Shown here piece after piece: positions 1 through 7,609 of a DNA stretch of 10,146 nt. The notes under the pieces were generated by a model, which was not told where the DNA came from, did not search any database, and was given only the letters and a program-made list of their open reading frames with translations. Origin of the DNA: Spirochaetaceae bacterium (GTDB taxonomy: Bacteria; Spirochaetota; Spirochaetia; DSM-2461); the NCBI GenBank assembly GCA_016342385.1, contig JAEINM010000121.1:1-10146 (forward strand), given 5' to 3'. Every line of letters starts with the position of its first letter. Position 1 is the first letter of the stretch. The position numbers and the translations under genes are program-made.

Positions 1-1
1 C

Positions 2-1492
2 GGTTTCCCATCGGCATCGGAAACAGAGTTCGCATTTTTACGAAGGCTGATAGACGAGAATCGAATCCCCGAAGATGTAACAGTTCAGATTCTGACTCAG
101 TCCCGTGCTCATCTGATAGAACGCTCTTTTGAAGCTATAAAAGGGGCAAAGAAGGCCATCATTCATTTTTATAATTCCACTTCGACTGTTCAGAGAGATG
201 TGGTTTTCAATAAAAGTAAAGAAGAGATTGTTGCTATTGCTGTTGAAGGGGCGGCACTTATAAAAAAGATAGCTGAAGAGCATAAAGGAACTGAAGTCCG
301 CTACGAATATTCACCGGAAAGTTTTACCGGAACAGAGCTGGATTTTGCCAGAGATATCTGCAATGCCGTCATTGATGTTATCGATCCCGATGAGGAGAAT
401 AAACTGATTATCAATCTTCCGGCAACTGTGGAAATGTCCATGCCAAATATATACGCTGACCAGATTGAATGGATGTGCCGTAATATTAAGAGAAGAGAGC
501 ATCTGATTATAAGCCTCCACACTCATAATGACAGAGGAACCGGTGCTGCTGCTTCCGAGTTGGGAGTACTGGCGGGTGCCGACAGAGTGGAAGGGACTTT
601 GTTCGGAAATGGAGAGAGAACCGGAAATGTCGATATAGTCACTCTGGCTATGAATCTCTATTCTCAGGGGATTAATCCGGAACTGGATTTTTCCGACATC
701 AATAACCTGATAGAAGTCTATGAGAGAACGACGAGAATGATCGTACCTCCGAGACATCCCTATGCAGGAGAACTCGTGTATACCGCCTTTTCAGGATCCC
801 ATCAGGATGCTATCAAAAAAGGTCTGGACCGGTTTAAAAAGTCAGGCAATAAAATATGGGACCTACCCTATCTGCCTATTGAACCAGGTGATCTCCAGAG
901 AGAATATGAGGCCATTATCAGGATTAACAGCCAGTCCGGTAAAGGTGGAGTCGCCTTTATTCTCGAATCACAATATGGGCTCAAACTGCCGAAAGCTATG
1001 CATCCGGAATTCAGTTCCATCATTCAGAAGATAACTGATGAGACAGGACGGGAACTGAAAGGTGAAGAGATATATACTGCCTTTATGAAGGAGTATCTGG
1101 AAAAAGAGAATCAGTTCAAGCTTCATCGCTATGAGATAAATGCCCGGTTAAATGATGATATAAAAGATGAGAAACACAATTATGTCGAAATAAAAACTCA
1201 TATTGAGAAAAATGGTAAAAATTACAAACTTAAAGGTCATGGAAATGGTCCTATTGATGCCTTTTTTCAGGCTATGAAAAGCAATGAGCTTATCGGGGAC
1301 GTCAAACTCAGTTCTTATAGTGAGCATGCACTAACAGAAGGGGCAGATTCTAAAGCTGTAGCGTATATCCAGGTTGAATCAAATGATGGAAAGGGCTGTT
1401 TCGGCGTGGGAATTGATCCGAGTATAAACGGGGCATCACTGAAGGCGCTGCTCTGTGCATTAAATCGTATGGAAACACTGTTAAAGAAATAG
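2..1492 (+). CDS. leuA: 2-isopropylmalate synthase, 5'-truncated by the window edge
   Basis: This enzyme condenses acetyl-CoA with 2-oxoisovalerate to give 2-isopropylmalate, the committed step of leucine synthesis. The reading frame is open from base 2, so about 496 codons are visible. Roughly the first 60 residues of a type-2 (yeast/Corynebacterium-like) enzyme are missing, judging from the family length of about 560. Numbering from the first visible residue, GFPSASETEF opens the catalytic TIM barrel. The HTHNDRGTG segment carries the metal-binding HxH (H173, H175; bases 518-526), followed by GADRVEGTLFGNGERTGN. From about residue 380 the sequence matches the LeuA_dimer regulatory domain, including GNGPIDAFFQA and GVGIDPSINGASLKA; this domain is where leucine feedback normally acts. 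The GTG at base 200 is internal to the conserved barrel and is not the start. leuB follows 25 bases later. The identity is secure. Confidence 0.95.
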   Translation, partial: GFPSASETEFAFLRRLIDENRIPEDVTVQILTQSRAHLIERSFEAIKGAKKAIIHFYNSTSTVQRDVVFNKSKEEIVAIAVEGAALIKKIAEEHKGTEVRYEYSPESFTGTELDFARDICNAVIDVIDPDEENKLIINLPATVEMSMPNIYADQIEWMCRNIKRREHLIISLHTHNDRGTGAAASELGVLAGADRVEGTLFGNGERTGNVDIVTLAMNLYSQGINPELDFSDINNLIEVYERTTRMIVPPRHPYAGELVYTAFSGSHQDAIKKGLDRFKKSGNKIWDLPYLPIEPGDLQREYEAIIRINSQSGKGGVAFILESQYGLKLPKAMHPEFSSIIQKITDETGRELKGEEIYTAFMKEYLEKENQFKLHRYEINARLNDDIKDEKHNYVEIKTHIEKNGKNYKLKGHGNGPIDAFFQAMKSNELIGDVKLSSYSEHALTEGADSKAVAYIQVESNDGKGCFGVGIDPSINGASLKALLCALNRMETLLKK

Positions 1493-1505
1493 TAATAAAT
1501 CAATG

Positions 1506-1509
1506 GAGA
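1506..1509 (+). promoter_or_regulatory. Ribosome binding site that decides the leuB start
   Basis: A GGAG-type Shine-Dalgarno (GGAGA around 1505-1509) lies about nine bases before the ATG at 1518. The in-frame ATG at 1503 overlaps this site and has no purine-rich motif of its own, so 1518 is the preferred start. Confidence 0.7.
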
Positions 1510-1517
1510 TAAATAAA

Positions 1518-2579
1518 ATGGGAAATAAAATCGCAGTATTGCCGGGAGACGGAATAGGTCCAGAGGTAGTGGATGAAGCTCTGAAAGTGCTTCATAAAGT
1601 GGAAGACAAATTTGGATTTAAACTGGAAATCGAAAAAGGGCTAATCGGAGGTGCTGCAATAGAGAAAACAGGTCATCCTCTACCGGAAGAAACCCGGAAA
1701 CTGGCTCTGGCATCAGATGCCATTCTGCTGGGAAGTATAGGCGGTCCCAAATGGGATAATCTGGCACCGGAACTTTCACCTGAAATCGGAGGTTTACTGG
1801 CACTTCGGAAGCTGTTGAATCTCTACATCAATTTAAGACCGGCTGTCGTATATGAAGAATTGAAGGATAGCTCTCCTCTTTCTGCAAAAGTGTTGTCTGG
1901 TAAAGTCGATTTGCTCACAGTGAGAGAGCTGGCTCATGGTATTTATTTCGGACAGCCAAAATCCCTCACCGATGAAGAAGCTTTTGACACAATGATCTAT
2001 AAAAGAGAGGAAGTGGAGCAGATTGCTCATGTCGCATTCCAGGCCGCCAGAAAAAGAAAAGGGAAAGTTACCTCGGTCGATAAAGCCAATGTCCTGTCCA
2101 GTTCCAAGCTCTGGAGAAAGGTCGTTATTGACGTTCACCAACAGTATAAGGATGTTGAGCTGGAACACATGTATGTTGACAATGCGGCTATGCAGTTAAT
2201 GCTCAATCCGCTTCAGTTTGATGTTATATTAACAACTAATCTCTTTGGAGATATTCTTTCCGATGAGTCAGCAGCTATCTGCGGTTCTCTTGGGATGCTG
2301 CCTTCAGCTTCGCTTGGTGCGGAAATCAACCTCTTTGAACCGGCCGGAGGAAGTGCTCCCGATATTGCGGGAATGGGGAAAGCCAATCCTATCGCTCAGA
2401 TACTTTCACTAGCCATGATGCTCGAAACTTCTTTTGAACAGAATGATGCCGCTGCAGCTATAAGAAAATCGGTCGATAAAATTATCGCTGATGGATACAG
2501 AACCGGTGATATCGCCATGAGTGGAGAAGATGTAATCAGCACCTCTGAAATGGGTGATGTTATCTGTAAGTTTATTTAA
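1518..2579 (+). CDS. leuB: 3-isopropylmalate dehydrogenase
   Basis: It oxidatively decarboxylates 3-isopropylmalate to 2-oxoisocaproate with NAD+, the third step of leucine synthesis, in the cytoplasm. Starting at 1518 gives 353 residues, a normal length; an in-frame ATG five codons earlier is less likely (see the ribosome site). The start MGNKIAVLPGDGIGPEV is typical of the family. The substrate and metal residues line up: R97 (LALRK), R107 (INLRP), R136 (TVREL), Y143 (GIYFG), K189 (VDKAN), D221 (YVDNA), D245 (FGDIL) and D249 (SDE). EPAGGSAPDIAG (around 274-285) forms part of the NAD site and favours NAD over NADP. Together with leuA upstream this is a leu operon segment. leuC and leuD are not seen downstream, where a strong palindrome follows instead. 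The call is secure; only the start is arguable. Confidence 0.96.
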   Translation: MGNKIAVLPGDGIGPEVVDEALKVLHKVEDKFGFKLEIEKGLIGGAAIEKTGHPLPEETRKLALASDAILLGSIGGPKWDNLAPELSPEIGGLLALRKLLNLYINLRPAVVYEELKDSSPLSAKVLSGKVDLLTVRELAHGIYFGQPKSLTDEEAFDTMIYKREEVEQIAHVAFQAARKRKGKVTSVDKANVLSSSKLWRKVVIDVHQQYKDVELEHMYVDNAAMQLMLNPLQFDVILTTNLFGDILSDESAAICGSLGMLPSASLGAEINLFEPAGGSAPDIAGMGKANPIAQILSLAMMLETSFEQNDAAAAIRKSVDKIIADGYRTGDIAMSGEDVISTSEMGDVICKFI

Positions 2580-2590
2580 TGAATAGTAAT

Positions 2591-2624
2591 CCCGTAGGGA
2601 CAGGCCGCGATCTGTCCCTACGGG
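2591..2624. repeat. Perfect 13-bp inverted repeat between convergent genes
   Basis: The arms CCCGTAGGGACAG (2591-2603) and CTGTCCCTACGGG (2612-2624) are perfectly complementary around the 8-base spacer GCCGCGAT. The element sits between the ends of leuB (plus) and the lipoprotein gene (minus). It could stop transcription from both sides, but neither strand has the T-run of a standard intrinsic terminator. The GTAGGGACAG core resembles, from memory, palindromic units scattered between genes in several bacterial phyla. A copy of a dispersed palindrome is therefore as likely as a dedicated terminator. Confidence 0.75.
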
Positions 2625-2632
2625 TTAATGAA

Positions 2633-3631
2633 TCAAGCCTGATTCGATTTTAGAGATGCAATAATCTGTTTTATTTCACCAGCTCTAGTCCCTATCGGAT
2701 CAGCATCATAAGCGGCTTGAAGCCATTTAATTGTCATTTCCGGATCTTTTTGGACATTGTATACCAATCCTGCAAGAGACATGGCAATGCTGATTTGAAC
2801 CTGTGGATAGCTTTCTGCCTTATAGAATAGAACCTCTAGATCTTCCATCGCCTTGGGGGCTTCATCTTCAGTAGTCAGTTCTCTGAGAATATTGTTTGTA
2901 TCCTTTCGAATTTCATAGGCTTTTTTAAATCCGTACTGGTTGTCTTTGTCTTCCTCTATTATGGTATTCATAATCCGGTCGGTTATCTCAGTATTTCCAT
3001 CGGCCTCTTTGAGCAGGTAGTAGTCATTTAGTTTGACGAGCTTTTCTCTTCCACTTGAATTTTCTGCATCGATGAGAAGCTGTTCCGCCTTACGGTTTTT
3101 TCCTTTCAACTCCAGGAGGTGATTCATATAGACAACCGGTCCTCCCGGCTGGTAGCCGGCCTGCCCGTAGGGGTTGCCCACAGAATCTGTCAGTATTATT
3201 GTGGGATATCCCTGAATAGCGTATTTCATCTGAAGCTGTGAATTTTGTGCTTTCAAATTTTCACTTTGCTTTATGCTTTGCGGGAAATCAATTTCAACCA
3301 GTATGAAGTCTTTGGGCGCTTCGTCAATAAATTCATTATGGGAGAATATTTCATCTCTGATTTTTATACACCATGAGCACCAGTCCGATCCTGTGAAGTT
3401 TATCAGTAGATCCTTGTCTTCAGTCTTTGCCCGTTCTAATGCCACAGTCATATCATTTATCCACGGCTGGCCATTTTGAACAATGTCTGTTATTGATGAA
3501 GAAGATGTATCAGATAGAGATGCTGTTATGGAATTCTCAGTTGCGTTTACTGTTTCAGAACTGTTCTTATCTTCTGAGCATGCGCTCAGTAAGAATAGTG
3601 ATAAAACAGGTATTATAAATAATTTATTCAT
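2633..3631 (-). CDS. Thioredoxin-like lipoprotein with CSWC active site
   Basis: This is a predicted envelope lipoprotein of 332 residues. Residues 1-18 form a lipoprotein signal peptide ending in the lipobox LSAC, with C18 as the lipidated cysteine. A low-complexity Ser/Thr linker runs to about residue 50. A thioredoxin-fold domain covers about 57-175: NFTGSDWCSWCIKIRDE holds the CxxC pair C85/C88, and GYPT gives the cis-proline P143. The remainder (about 180-330) is helical and may be TPR-like, though no clear repeat can be defined. Family knowledge supports thiol-disulphide exchange; the substrate is unknown, and no DsbD-like electron donor is in the window. The ATG at 3631 has AGGA (3640-3643) eight bases upstream and a good promoter. 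The gene stands alone, convergent with leuB. The fold is confident, the role is not. Confidence 0.88.
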   Translation of the reverse strand: MNKLFIIPVLSLFLLSACSEDKNSSETVNATENSITASLSDTSSSSITDIVQNGQPWINDMTVALERAKTEDKDLLINFTGSDWCSWCIKIRDEIFSHNEFIDEAPKDFILVEIDFPQSIKQSENLKAQNSQLQMKYAIQGYPTIILTDSVGNPYGQAGYQPGGPVVYMNHLLELKGKNRKAEQLLIDAENSSGREKLVKLNDYYLLKEADGNTEITDRIMNTIIEEDKDNQYGFKKAYEIRKDTNNILRELTTEDEAPKAMEDLEVLFYKAESYPQVQISIAMSLAGLVYNVQKDPEMTIKWLQAAYDADPIGTRAGEIKQIIASLKSNQA

Positions 3632-3668
3632 TTAATTAATCCTATATATAAAAAAGTAGATATACAGA

Positions 3669-3697
3669 ATGATAGAGGAATATCCCATAGTCGTCAA
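3669..3697 (-). promoter_or_regulatory. Sigma70-type promoter of the thioredoxin-like lipoprotein gene
   Basis: On the minus strand there is TTGACG (3692-3697), a 17-base spacer, and TATCAT (3669-3674). The predicted transcription start is near 3662, about 30 bases before the ATG at 3631. The hexamers and spacing are close to consensus. Confidence 0.7.
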
Positions 3698-3755
3698 TAA
3701 GAAAGGGGGAACTTTCAATTTTAGTCGTTGTATTTACCAATTTGATGTTCACCAT

Positions 3756-4036
3756 TCACAGTCTATTCTTTAAATGAATTCCCCTTGCATAAATACCTCC
3801 CCGAAAAGATTTCTTTATTTCTGAAACGACATAGTTTTCAAAAACAGAACCCTTAAAAGGACCTTTATCAAGAGCCTCAGTATCATCAATCCCGGTAAGA
3901 TAGCGGAGAAGGCCTGTATCAAAAAAATAGAATTTGGATCTTTTAACAATTCTCTTTCCCAGATTTTCCCGATTGGCGGGGTCCTGTTATTCCCGTAACA
4001 GGAAATACTTTCAAGTTTTCTATGTATATAGTCCAT
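3756..4036 (-). pseudogene. Decayed remnant of an AAA_14/DUF4143-type ATPase
   Basis: No single frame encodes a recognisable protein, but three frames read in turn recover one family. First, the ATG at 4036 gives MDYIHRKLESI, like the usual amino terminus. Second, a shifted frame (about 4002-3961) gives PVTGITGPRQSGKS, a Walker A P-loop. Third, another frame from about 3965 to the TGA at 3758-3756 gives NLGKRIVKRSKFYFFDTGLL, then GPFKGSVFENYVVSEIKK, the signature of the DUF4143 region. In intact relatives the second and third segments lie roughly 230 residues apart, so the middle of the gene has been deleted. The carboxy-terminal part that normally follows VVSE is also missing. A weak TTGGCA-17-TACACT promoter-like pair lies just upstream (4043-4071). 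Apart from this relic and the lipoprotein promoter, the whole 3632-4125 gap holds nothing I recognise. Confidence 0.8.
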
Positions 4037-4125
4037 ACATATAGTGTAGTTATACAAAAATGGAGTGCCAATCATAATTTGTATAATATTGGATTTGATA
4101 TTATATAAGAATGTACGACTAAGGT

Positions 4126-5145
4126 TTAATCTGGAAGATCTTCCCATCTCCCTTTCAAAGACTCCATAAATTCATCAAACATATCCCTATATTCATCATA
4201 GGAATTTCCGTGAACAATCTTATTCCGGAATGCCGATCCCCCGGTTATCCCTTTTGTGTAGGCACAGAGGTGTTTACGCATCTCTTTCACGGCTTTACCT
4301 TCACCGTTGTATTCTATGGCATAAGCGAGTTGCCTGAAGGCCATTCGGACTTTTTCCTCTTCAGTGGGAGCCTGATAATCATCATCACCTGAAAGAATAG
4401 CCCTGGCTTCTTCGAAGACGAAGGGATTTCCAATGGCTCCCCGGGCGAACATGACCGAATCACAACCGGTTTCTTCGATCATTCTCCTGGCATCTTCTCC
4501 TGTGTAGAGATCCCCCGAACCCATAATGGGAACATCAAAAGTTTCTTTTAATTTCCTGATACAGCTCCAGTCTGACTTGCCGCTGTAAAATTGTGCCCGT
4601 GTCCGCGGATGAATGGATATGAGAGAAGCTCCTCCCTCGAGCGCCATTTCTGCGGCTTTCATGTAATTAATGGTCTCGGAAGTCCATCCCGACCGGATTT
4701 TTACAGTGATCGGAAGGTCTGTTGTTTCTGTCAGTGCTTTCACAATCTCTCTGATTTTCTCCGGTTCCTGCATAAGGGCAGAACCCGCTCCGGATTTGAC
4801 TATTTTGGGCACGGGACAACCGCAGTTCAGATCGATTAAGTCAGGTTTGAAGGGCAGGAGCTTTTCAAGGGATTTCGCAGCTGAATCGGTGCTTCCGGAG
4901 AATATCTGAATCCCATAAATATCTTCGTTGGAAGCCCTTTCAGCCAGAGTGAGGGTCTTGTCATTACCTCTGTATACAGCTTCAGAAGAGATCATTTCTG
5001 TATAAGTGAATGATGCGCCTTTTTCCTTGCACACTCTGCGGAAAGCCCGGTCTGTAAAACCGGCAAGAGGTGCCAGGAAAATATTCCCCGGCACCTCCAG
5101 ATTTTTTATTTTAATTGTTTTAAATAAATTTTCCTTAGTTGCCAT
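4126..5145 (-). CDS. dusB: tRNA-dihydrouridine synthase, DusB/NifR3 type
   Basis: This flavoenzyme reduces specific uridines in tRNA to dihydrouridine, using FMN and NADPH. From the ATG at 5145 it has 339 residues. The FMN-binding TIM barrel opens with NIFLAPLAGFTDRAFR. The catalytic cysteine is C110 in LNCGCPVPKIVKSGAGSALM; family members more often have M where this protein has C108. IHPRTRAQFYSG (about 178-189) is the usual substrate/FMN segment, and GSGDLYT and FARGAIGNPF form the phosphate grip. The carboxy-terminal helical domain runs from about 262. A longer start at 5175 is possible, but it would overlap tatD by 41 bases and has no better ribosome site; the 5145 start overlaps tatD by 11. 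Cotranscription with tatD is very likely. The DusB subgroup is a motif-based assignment. Confidence 0.9.
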   Translation of the reverse strand: MATKENLFKTIKIKNLEVPGNIFLAPLAGFTDRAFRRVCKEKGASFTYTEMISSEAVYRGNDKTLTLAERASNEDIYGIQIFSGSTDSAAKSLEKLLPFKPDLIDLNCGCPVPKIVKSGAGSALMQEPEKIREIVKALTETTDLPITVKIRSGWTSETINYMKAAEMALEGGASLISIHPRTRAQFYSGKSDWSCIRKLKETFDVPIMGSGDLYTGEDARRMIEETGCDSVMFARGAIGNPFVFEEARAILSGDDDYQAPTEEEKVRMAFRQLAYAIEYNGEGKAVKEMRKHLCAYTKGITGGSAFRNKIVHGNSYDEYRDMFDEFMESLKGRWEDLPD

Positions 5146-5917
5146 GTATGTTGAAAAGTTTTTCTGCATTGGCATATAAGCTGTCGCTGATAATTTCCAG
5201 ATCTGTATCTCTTATCTGAGCGATAAAATCTGCTGTTGACGGCAGGTATTTGGGTTTGTTTCGCTTTCCCCGGTGTTCGGCGGGAATCATAAAAGGACTT
5301 TCGCTTTCAATAACAATCCTCTCCAGAGGCATTTTCGCCACGGTTTCATGGAGGTTTTTTGCATTTTTATAGGTCAGATTCCCCGCAAAGGAAATATAGA
5401 GGTTTTCATGAAGACTCAAAGCTTTCTGAGCGAATCCCCAATCTTCAGAAAAACAGTGTAAAACACCTCCTTTGGGAGGGAGTTTTGTTTTGAGGATGTC
5501 CAGTAAATCGTCTCCTGCATTTCTATTGTGGATAATGACGGGGAGATCGTAATGGTCAGCAATTTCTAACTGCTGTATAAACAGTTCGATCTGAGAATTT
5601 TTATCGCCGTACTTCTTGTAGTAATCTAGACCTGTTTCACCTAGTGCTACAACTTTATCCTGTTTTAAAAATCCTGTAAGAACAGATTGCCAGTCTCTTC
5701 CGGGGTGTTCTACCTCCGAAGGAGAAACACCGGCACTGAAATAAACATTGGATGCCGATTCCAGGTTTTCATATATACCGGGGAAGTCCCTTAAGTTATT
5801 GCAGATGCTGATGATGCCCTTGACACCTTCTCGCGCTGCTTCTTTTACGATTAGTAATTGCTCTATCGGATCTTCGTGTATTAACCCGATATGAGCATGA
5901 GTATCAAAATAATTCAT
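5135..5917 (-). CDS. tatD: TatD-family metal-dependent hydrolase/DNase
   Basis: This is a TIM-barrel amidohydrolase-type protein of 260 residues, the normal family size. Relatives have metal-dependent 3'-5' exonuclease activity. The metal ligands are visible: H7 and H9 in FDTHAHIG, E94 in ALGETGLDYY, H130 in VIIHNRNA and H154 in GVLHCFS. The last ligand motif is usually ETD(A/S)P; here it reads IESESP (residues 203-208), with Glu at 206 in place of the conserved Asp. The GAA codon is clear at this site. The final codons overlap the start of dusB, suggesting coupled translation. The gene is divergent from the M23 peptidase operon across a 208-base gap. I could not find a convincing minus-strand promoter there, nor a strong ribosome site. 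Family assignment is secure; the in vivo substrate is not known. Confidence 0.92.
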   Translation of the reverse strand: MNYFDTHAHIGLIHEDPIEQLLIVKEAAREGVKGIISICNNLRDFPGIYENLESASNVYFSAGVSPSEVEHPGRDWQSVLTGFLKQDKVVALGETGLDYYKKYGDKNSQIELFIQQLEIADHYDLPVIIHNRNAGDDLLDILKTKLPPKGGVLHCFSEDWGFAQKALSLHENLYISFAGNLTYKNAKNLHETVAKMPLERIVIESESPFMIPAEHRGKRNKPKYLPSTADFIAQIRDTDLEIISDSLYANAEKLFNIHGN

Positions 5918-6002
5918 ATGGTACCGCTTTTCTTAAAAATGAGTGATGACATATATTATTATCTCTAATACAATAGTTGTACAGAGGCAAAATTATTAAA
6001 AT

Positions 6003-6031
6003 TTGACTTAATTATCAAAAGATGTGATAAT
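6003..6031 (+). promoter_or_regulatory. Extended -10 sigma70 promoter of the M23-bactofilin operon
   Basis: TTGACT (6003-6008), a 17-base spacer, and GATAAT (6026-6031), preceded by the extended element TGT (6023-6025). The region just upstream is A/T-rich. The predicted start is near 6038, leaving a leader of about 90 bases. A second TATAAT occurs at 6047-6052 but lacks a matching -35. Confidence 0.75.
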
Positions 6032-6125
6032 CTTGCTTAAATGAGCTATAATGGTATAAAATCCATCTGCCGACAATAGAAAAAACGTTAACTCGCTATT
6101 AAATAGTGAATCAGGATACTAAACA

Positions 6126-7145
6126 ATGAGGAATAAAAAGAAAAAGGATGATTATCTTCTTTCCCTATCCGGTAGAAAAGATAATTTGTTTATGAGATTC
6201 ATAAACAGCGGCCGCAGGAAGTTAACGGTAATGTTTATTCCTCATTCAGAAGAAAAGGTCGTAAATATACAAATATCTCTATTTACTCTTGTCTTTTCAG
6301 GCCTTTTTGTACTGGGGCTTCTTTTTTCTTTTTTCTGGTTTACGACGAATTATTCGGGAAATCAGCAACAGCTTTTATCCAGTAAAAGCAATCTCCGCAG
6401 CAGTCAGGCCAGTCTTGAAGTCGTCCGGGAAGAGGTTGATTCTCTCATAAAAGTCGCCGGATCATTTAATGAAACACTGGAGAAAACCCTTAGCTCTCTG
6501 GGAATTGAAAACAGTGCTTCTGAATCTCTGGTAAGATCACAGGGAGACCTTTCAGCTTTTGCCAACATGATAGAGACAGACAGCAATTCCAATAATGAAG
6601 TGGGAGATCTTAAGAAACTTAGAGTCTCTCTGGATAATGCGATCAGTCCATTAAACGAAATCACCGATGTACTGCTGTCTCAACGAGCATTATTGACAGA
6701 TATCCCCACCTTGTGGCCCTTGAAAGGTGTTCGAGGTTATGTCACAAATCCCTATGGTCCGGCTATCCACTTTCTTACGGGAGAATGGTATCTTCACAAG
6801 GGCCTTGATGTCGGTTATGGCATGGGAGCACCCATTGTCGCCACGGCAAACGGGAAAGTTGTTTTGAGTATGTATAATAAAGACTTTGGTAACCACATCG
6901 TCATTCAGCACAAATATGGATTTGATACAAAATATGCCCATTTGCAGCATGTTTATGTTAAAGAAGGGCAGGAGGTCAAACAGGGTGATGTTATTGGCAC
7001 CATGGGGAATTCCGGCTTATCTGATGGTCCTCATCTTCACTATGAAGTGCGAATAGGTTCTCAGGTTCTCGACCCGGCTAAATTTATCAGTATGACTGAT
7101 AATGCTTATGAAAACATAAAATGGACAATTCAAGAGTATAAATAA
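6126..7145 (+). CDS. Membrane-anchored M23 (LytM) peptidoglycan endopeptidase
   Basis: The protein has 339 residues. A lysine-rich cytoplasmic segment (about 1-48, including FIPHSEEKVVNIQIS) is followed by one transmembrane helix (about 49-73). A periplasmic helical region likely to form coiled coil spans 78-190, and the zinc peptidase domain 197-322. The ligands are H224 and D228 in LHKGLDVG and H305 in GPHLHYEV, with the other catalytic His at H303 and another conserved His at H272 (YAHL). All are intact, so it should be an active hydrolase cutting peptide cross-links in the wall. AGGA (6113-6116) lies nine bases before the ATG. It heads the operon, and its stop overlaps the bactofilin start as TAATG. 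Such M23-bactofilin pairs shape cells in several phyla (for example the Helicobacter Csd/CcmA system and LmdC). That this pair does so here is inference. Confidence 0.92.
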   Translation: MRNKKKKDDYLLSLSGRKDNLFMRFINSGRRKLTVMFIPHSEEKVVNIQISLFTLVFSGLFVLGLLFSFFWFTTNYSGNQQQLLSSKSNLRSSQASLEVVREEVDSLIKVAGSFNETLEKTLSSLGIENSASESLVRSQGDLSAFANMIETDSNSNNEVGDLKKLRVSLDNAISPLNEITDVLLSQRALLTDIPTLWPLKGVRGYVTNPYGPAIHFLTGEWYLHKGLDVGYGMGAPIVATANGKVVLSMYNKDFGNHIVIQHKYGFDTKYAHLQHVYVKEGQEVKQGDVIGTMGNSGLSDGPHLHYEVRIGSQVLDPAKFISMTDNAYENIKWTIQEYK

Positions 7146-7609
7146 TGAACGACATACATAAAGAAAATTCTTATATAAATTCACTCGTAGGTAAGGGAAC
7201 CCGCTTTGATGGAGAGCTGAACCTAACGGGACTGTTGAGGATTGATGGAGACTTTACCGGGAGTATAAACACTGAAGGAAAAGTTCTCATCGGCAGATCA
7301 GGCCGGGTCAAATGCAGTATTAATGCGGGTTCGGTCATTATTGGCGGTGTTGTAAGAGGAAACATACTATCAACGGGCAAGGTCGTAGTCCTTTCAACAG
7401 GAATGGTTCTCGGTAATATTAAAGCTCCCTGCATAGTCATTGAGGAAGGGGTTATTTTTAATGGTAAATGTCACGTTCTTGCCGATGAATCCCATAAATA
7501 TGAACATCGCCGAGGCGCTGCCGTAACAGAATATCAACCTGATTGGAATATCGGTGGTGATAAGAAAGAGGAAAAGGCCAAGGACGAGTTTCTTTCATGG
7601 AAAAAATAA
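7145..7609 (+). CDS. Bactofilin (CcmA/DUF583 family cytoskeletal protein)
   Basis: The protein has 154 residues. The core (about 17-113) is the bactofilin beta-helix: GTRFDGELNLTGLLRIDGDF opens it, followed by short Gly/Val/Ile-rich rungs such as GSINTEGKVLIGRSGRV and GNILSTGKVVVLSTGMV. Bactofilins self-assemble into nucleotide-free filaments on the inner membrane and position cell-wall enzymes. The flanks are a short polar amino-terminal tail and a charged carboxy-terminal tail (about 114-154) rich in Lys, Glu and Asp. Its ATG shares one base with the M23 stop (TAATG), so translation is probably coupled and the two proteins made together. The end overlaps the yaaR-like gene by 13 bases. The family is clear; partner contact with the M23 amino-terminal segment is inferred from the gene pairing. 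Confidence 0.93.
   Translation: MNDIHKENSYINSLVGKGTRFDGELNLTGLLRIDGDFTGSINTEGKVLIGRSGRVKCSINAGSVIIGGVVRGNILSTGKVVVLSTGMVLGNIKAPCIVIEEGVIFNGKCHVLADESHKYEHRRGAAVTEYQPDWNIGGDKKEEKAKDEFLSWKK

Noticed and set aside
200..202. GTG as the start of the first plus-strand gene
   Set aside because: The same frame is open and strongly conserved from base 2 (GFPSASETEF onward), so this codon is internal to leuA.
4133..4144. 12-base palindrome GGAAGATCTTCC at the end of dusB
   Set aside because: It lies in codons for WEDLP, has no loop and no T-run; it is probably chance and not a terminator.
3815..4147. A 110-residue minus-strand protein
   Set aside because: Only its YIHRKLE part belongs to the decayed ATPase. 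The rest is out of frame with the recognisable segments, and it runs into the end of dusB.
5969..5981. TACAA-TAG-TTGTA inverted repeat between tatD and the M23 gene, as an operator or tatD promoter mark
   Set aside because: The arms are only 5 bp in A/T-rich DNA, and no convincing -35/-10 pair for tatD could be aligned with it.
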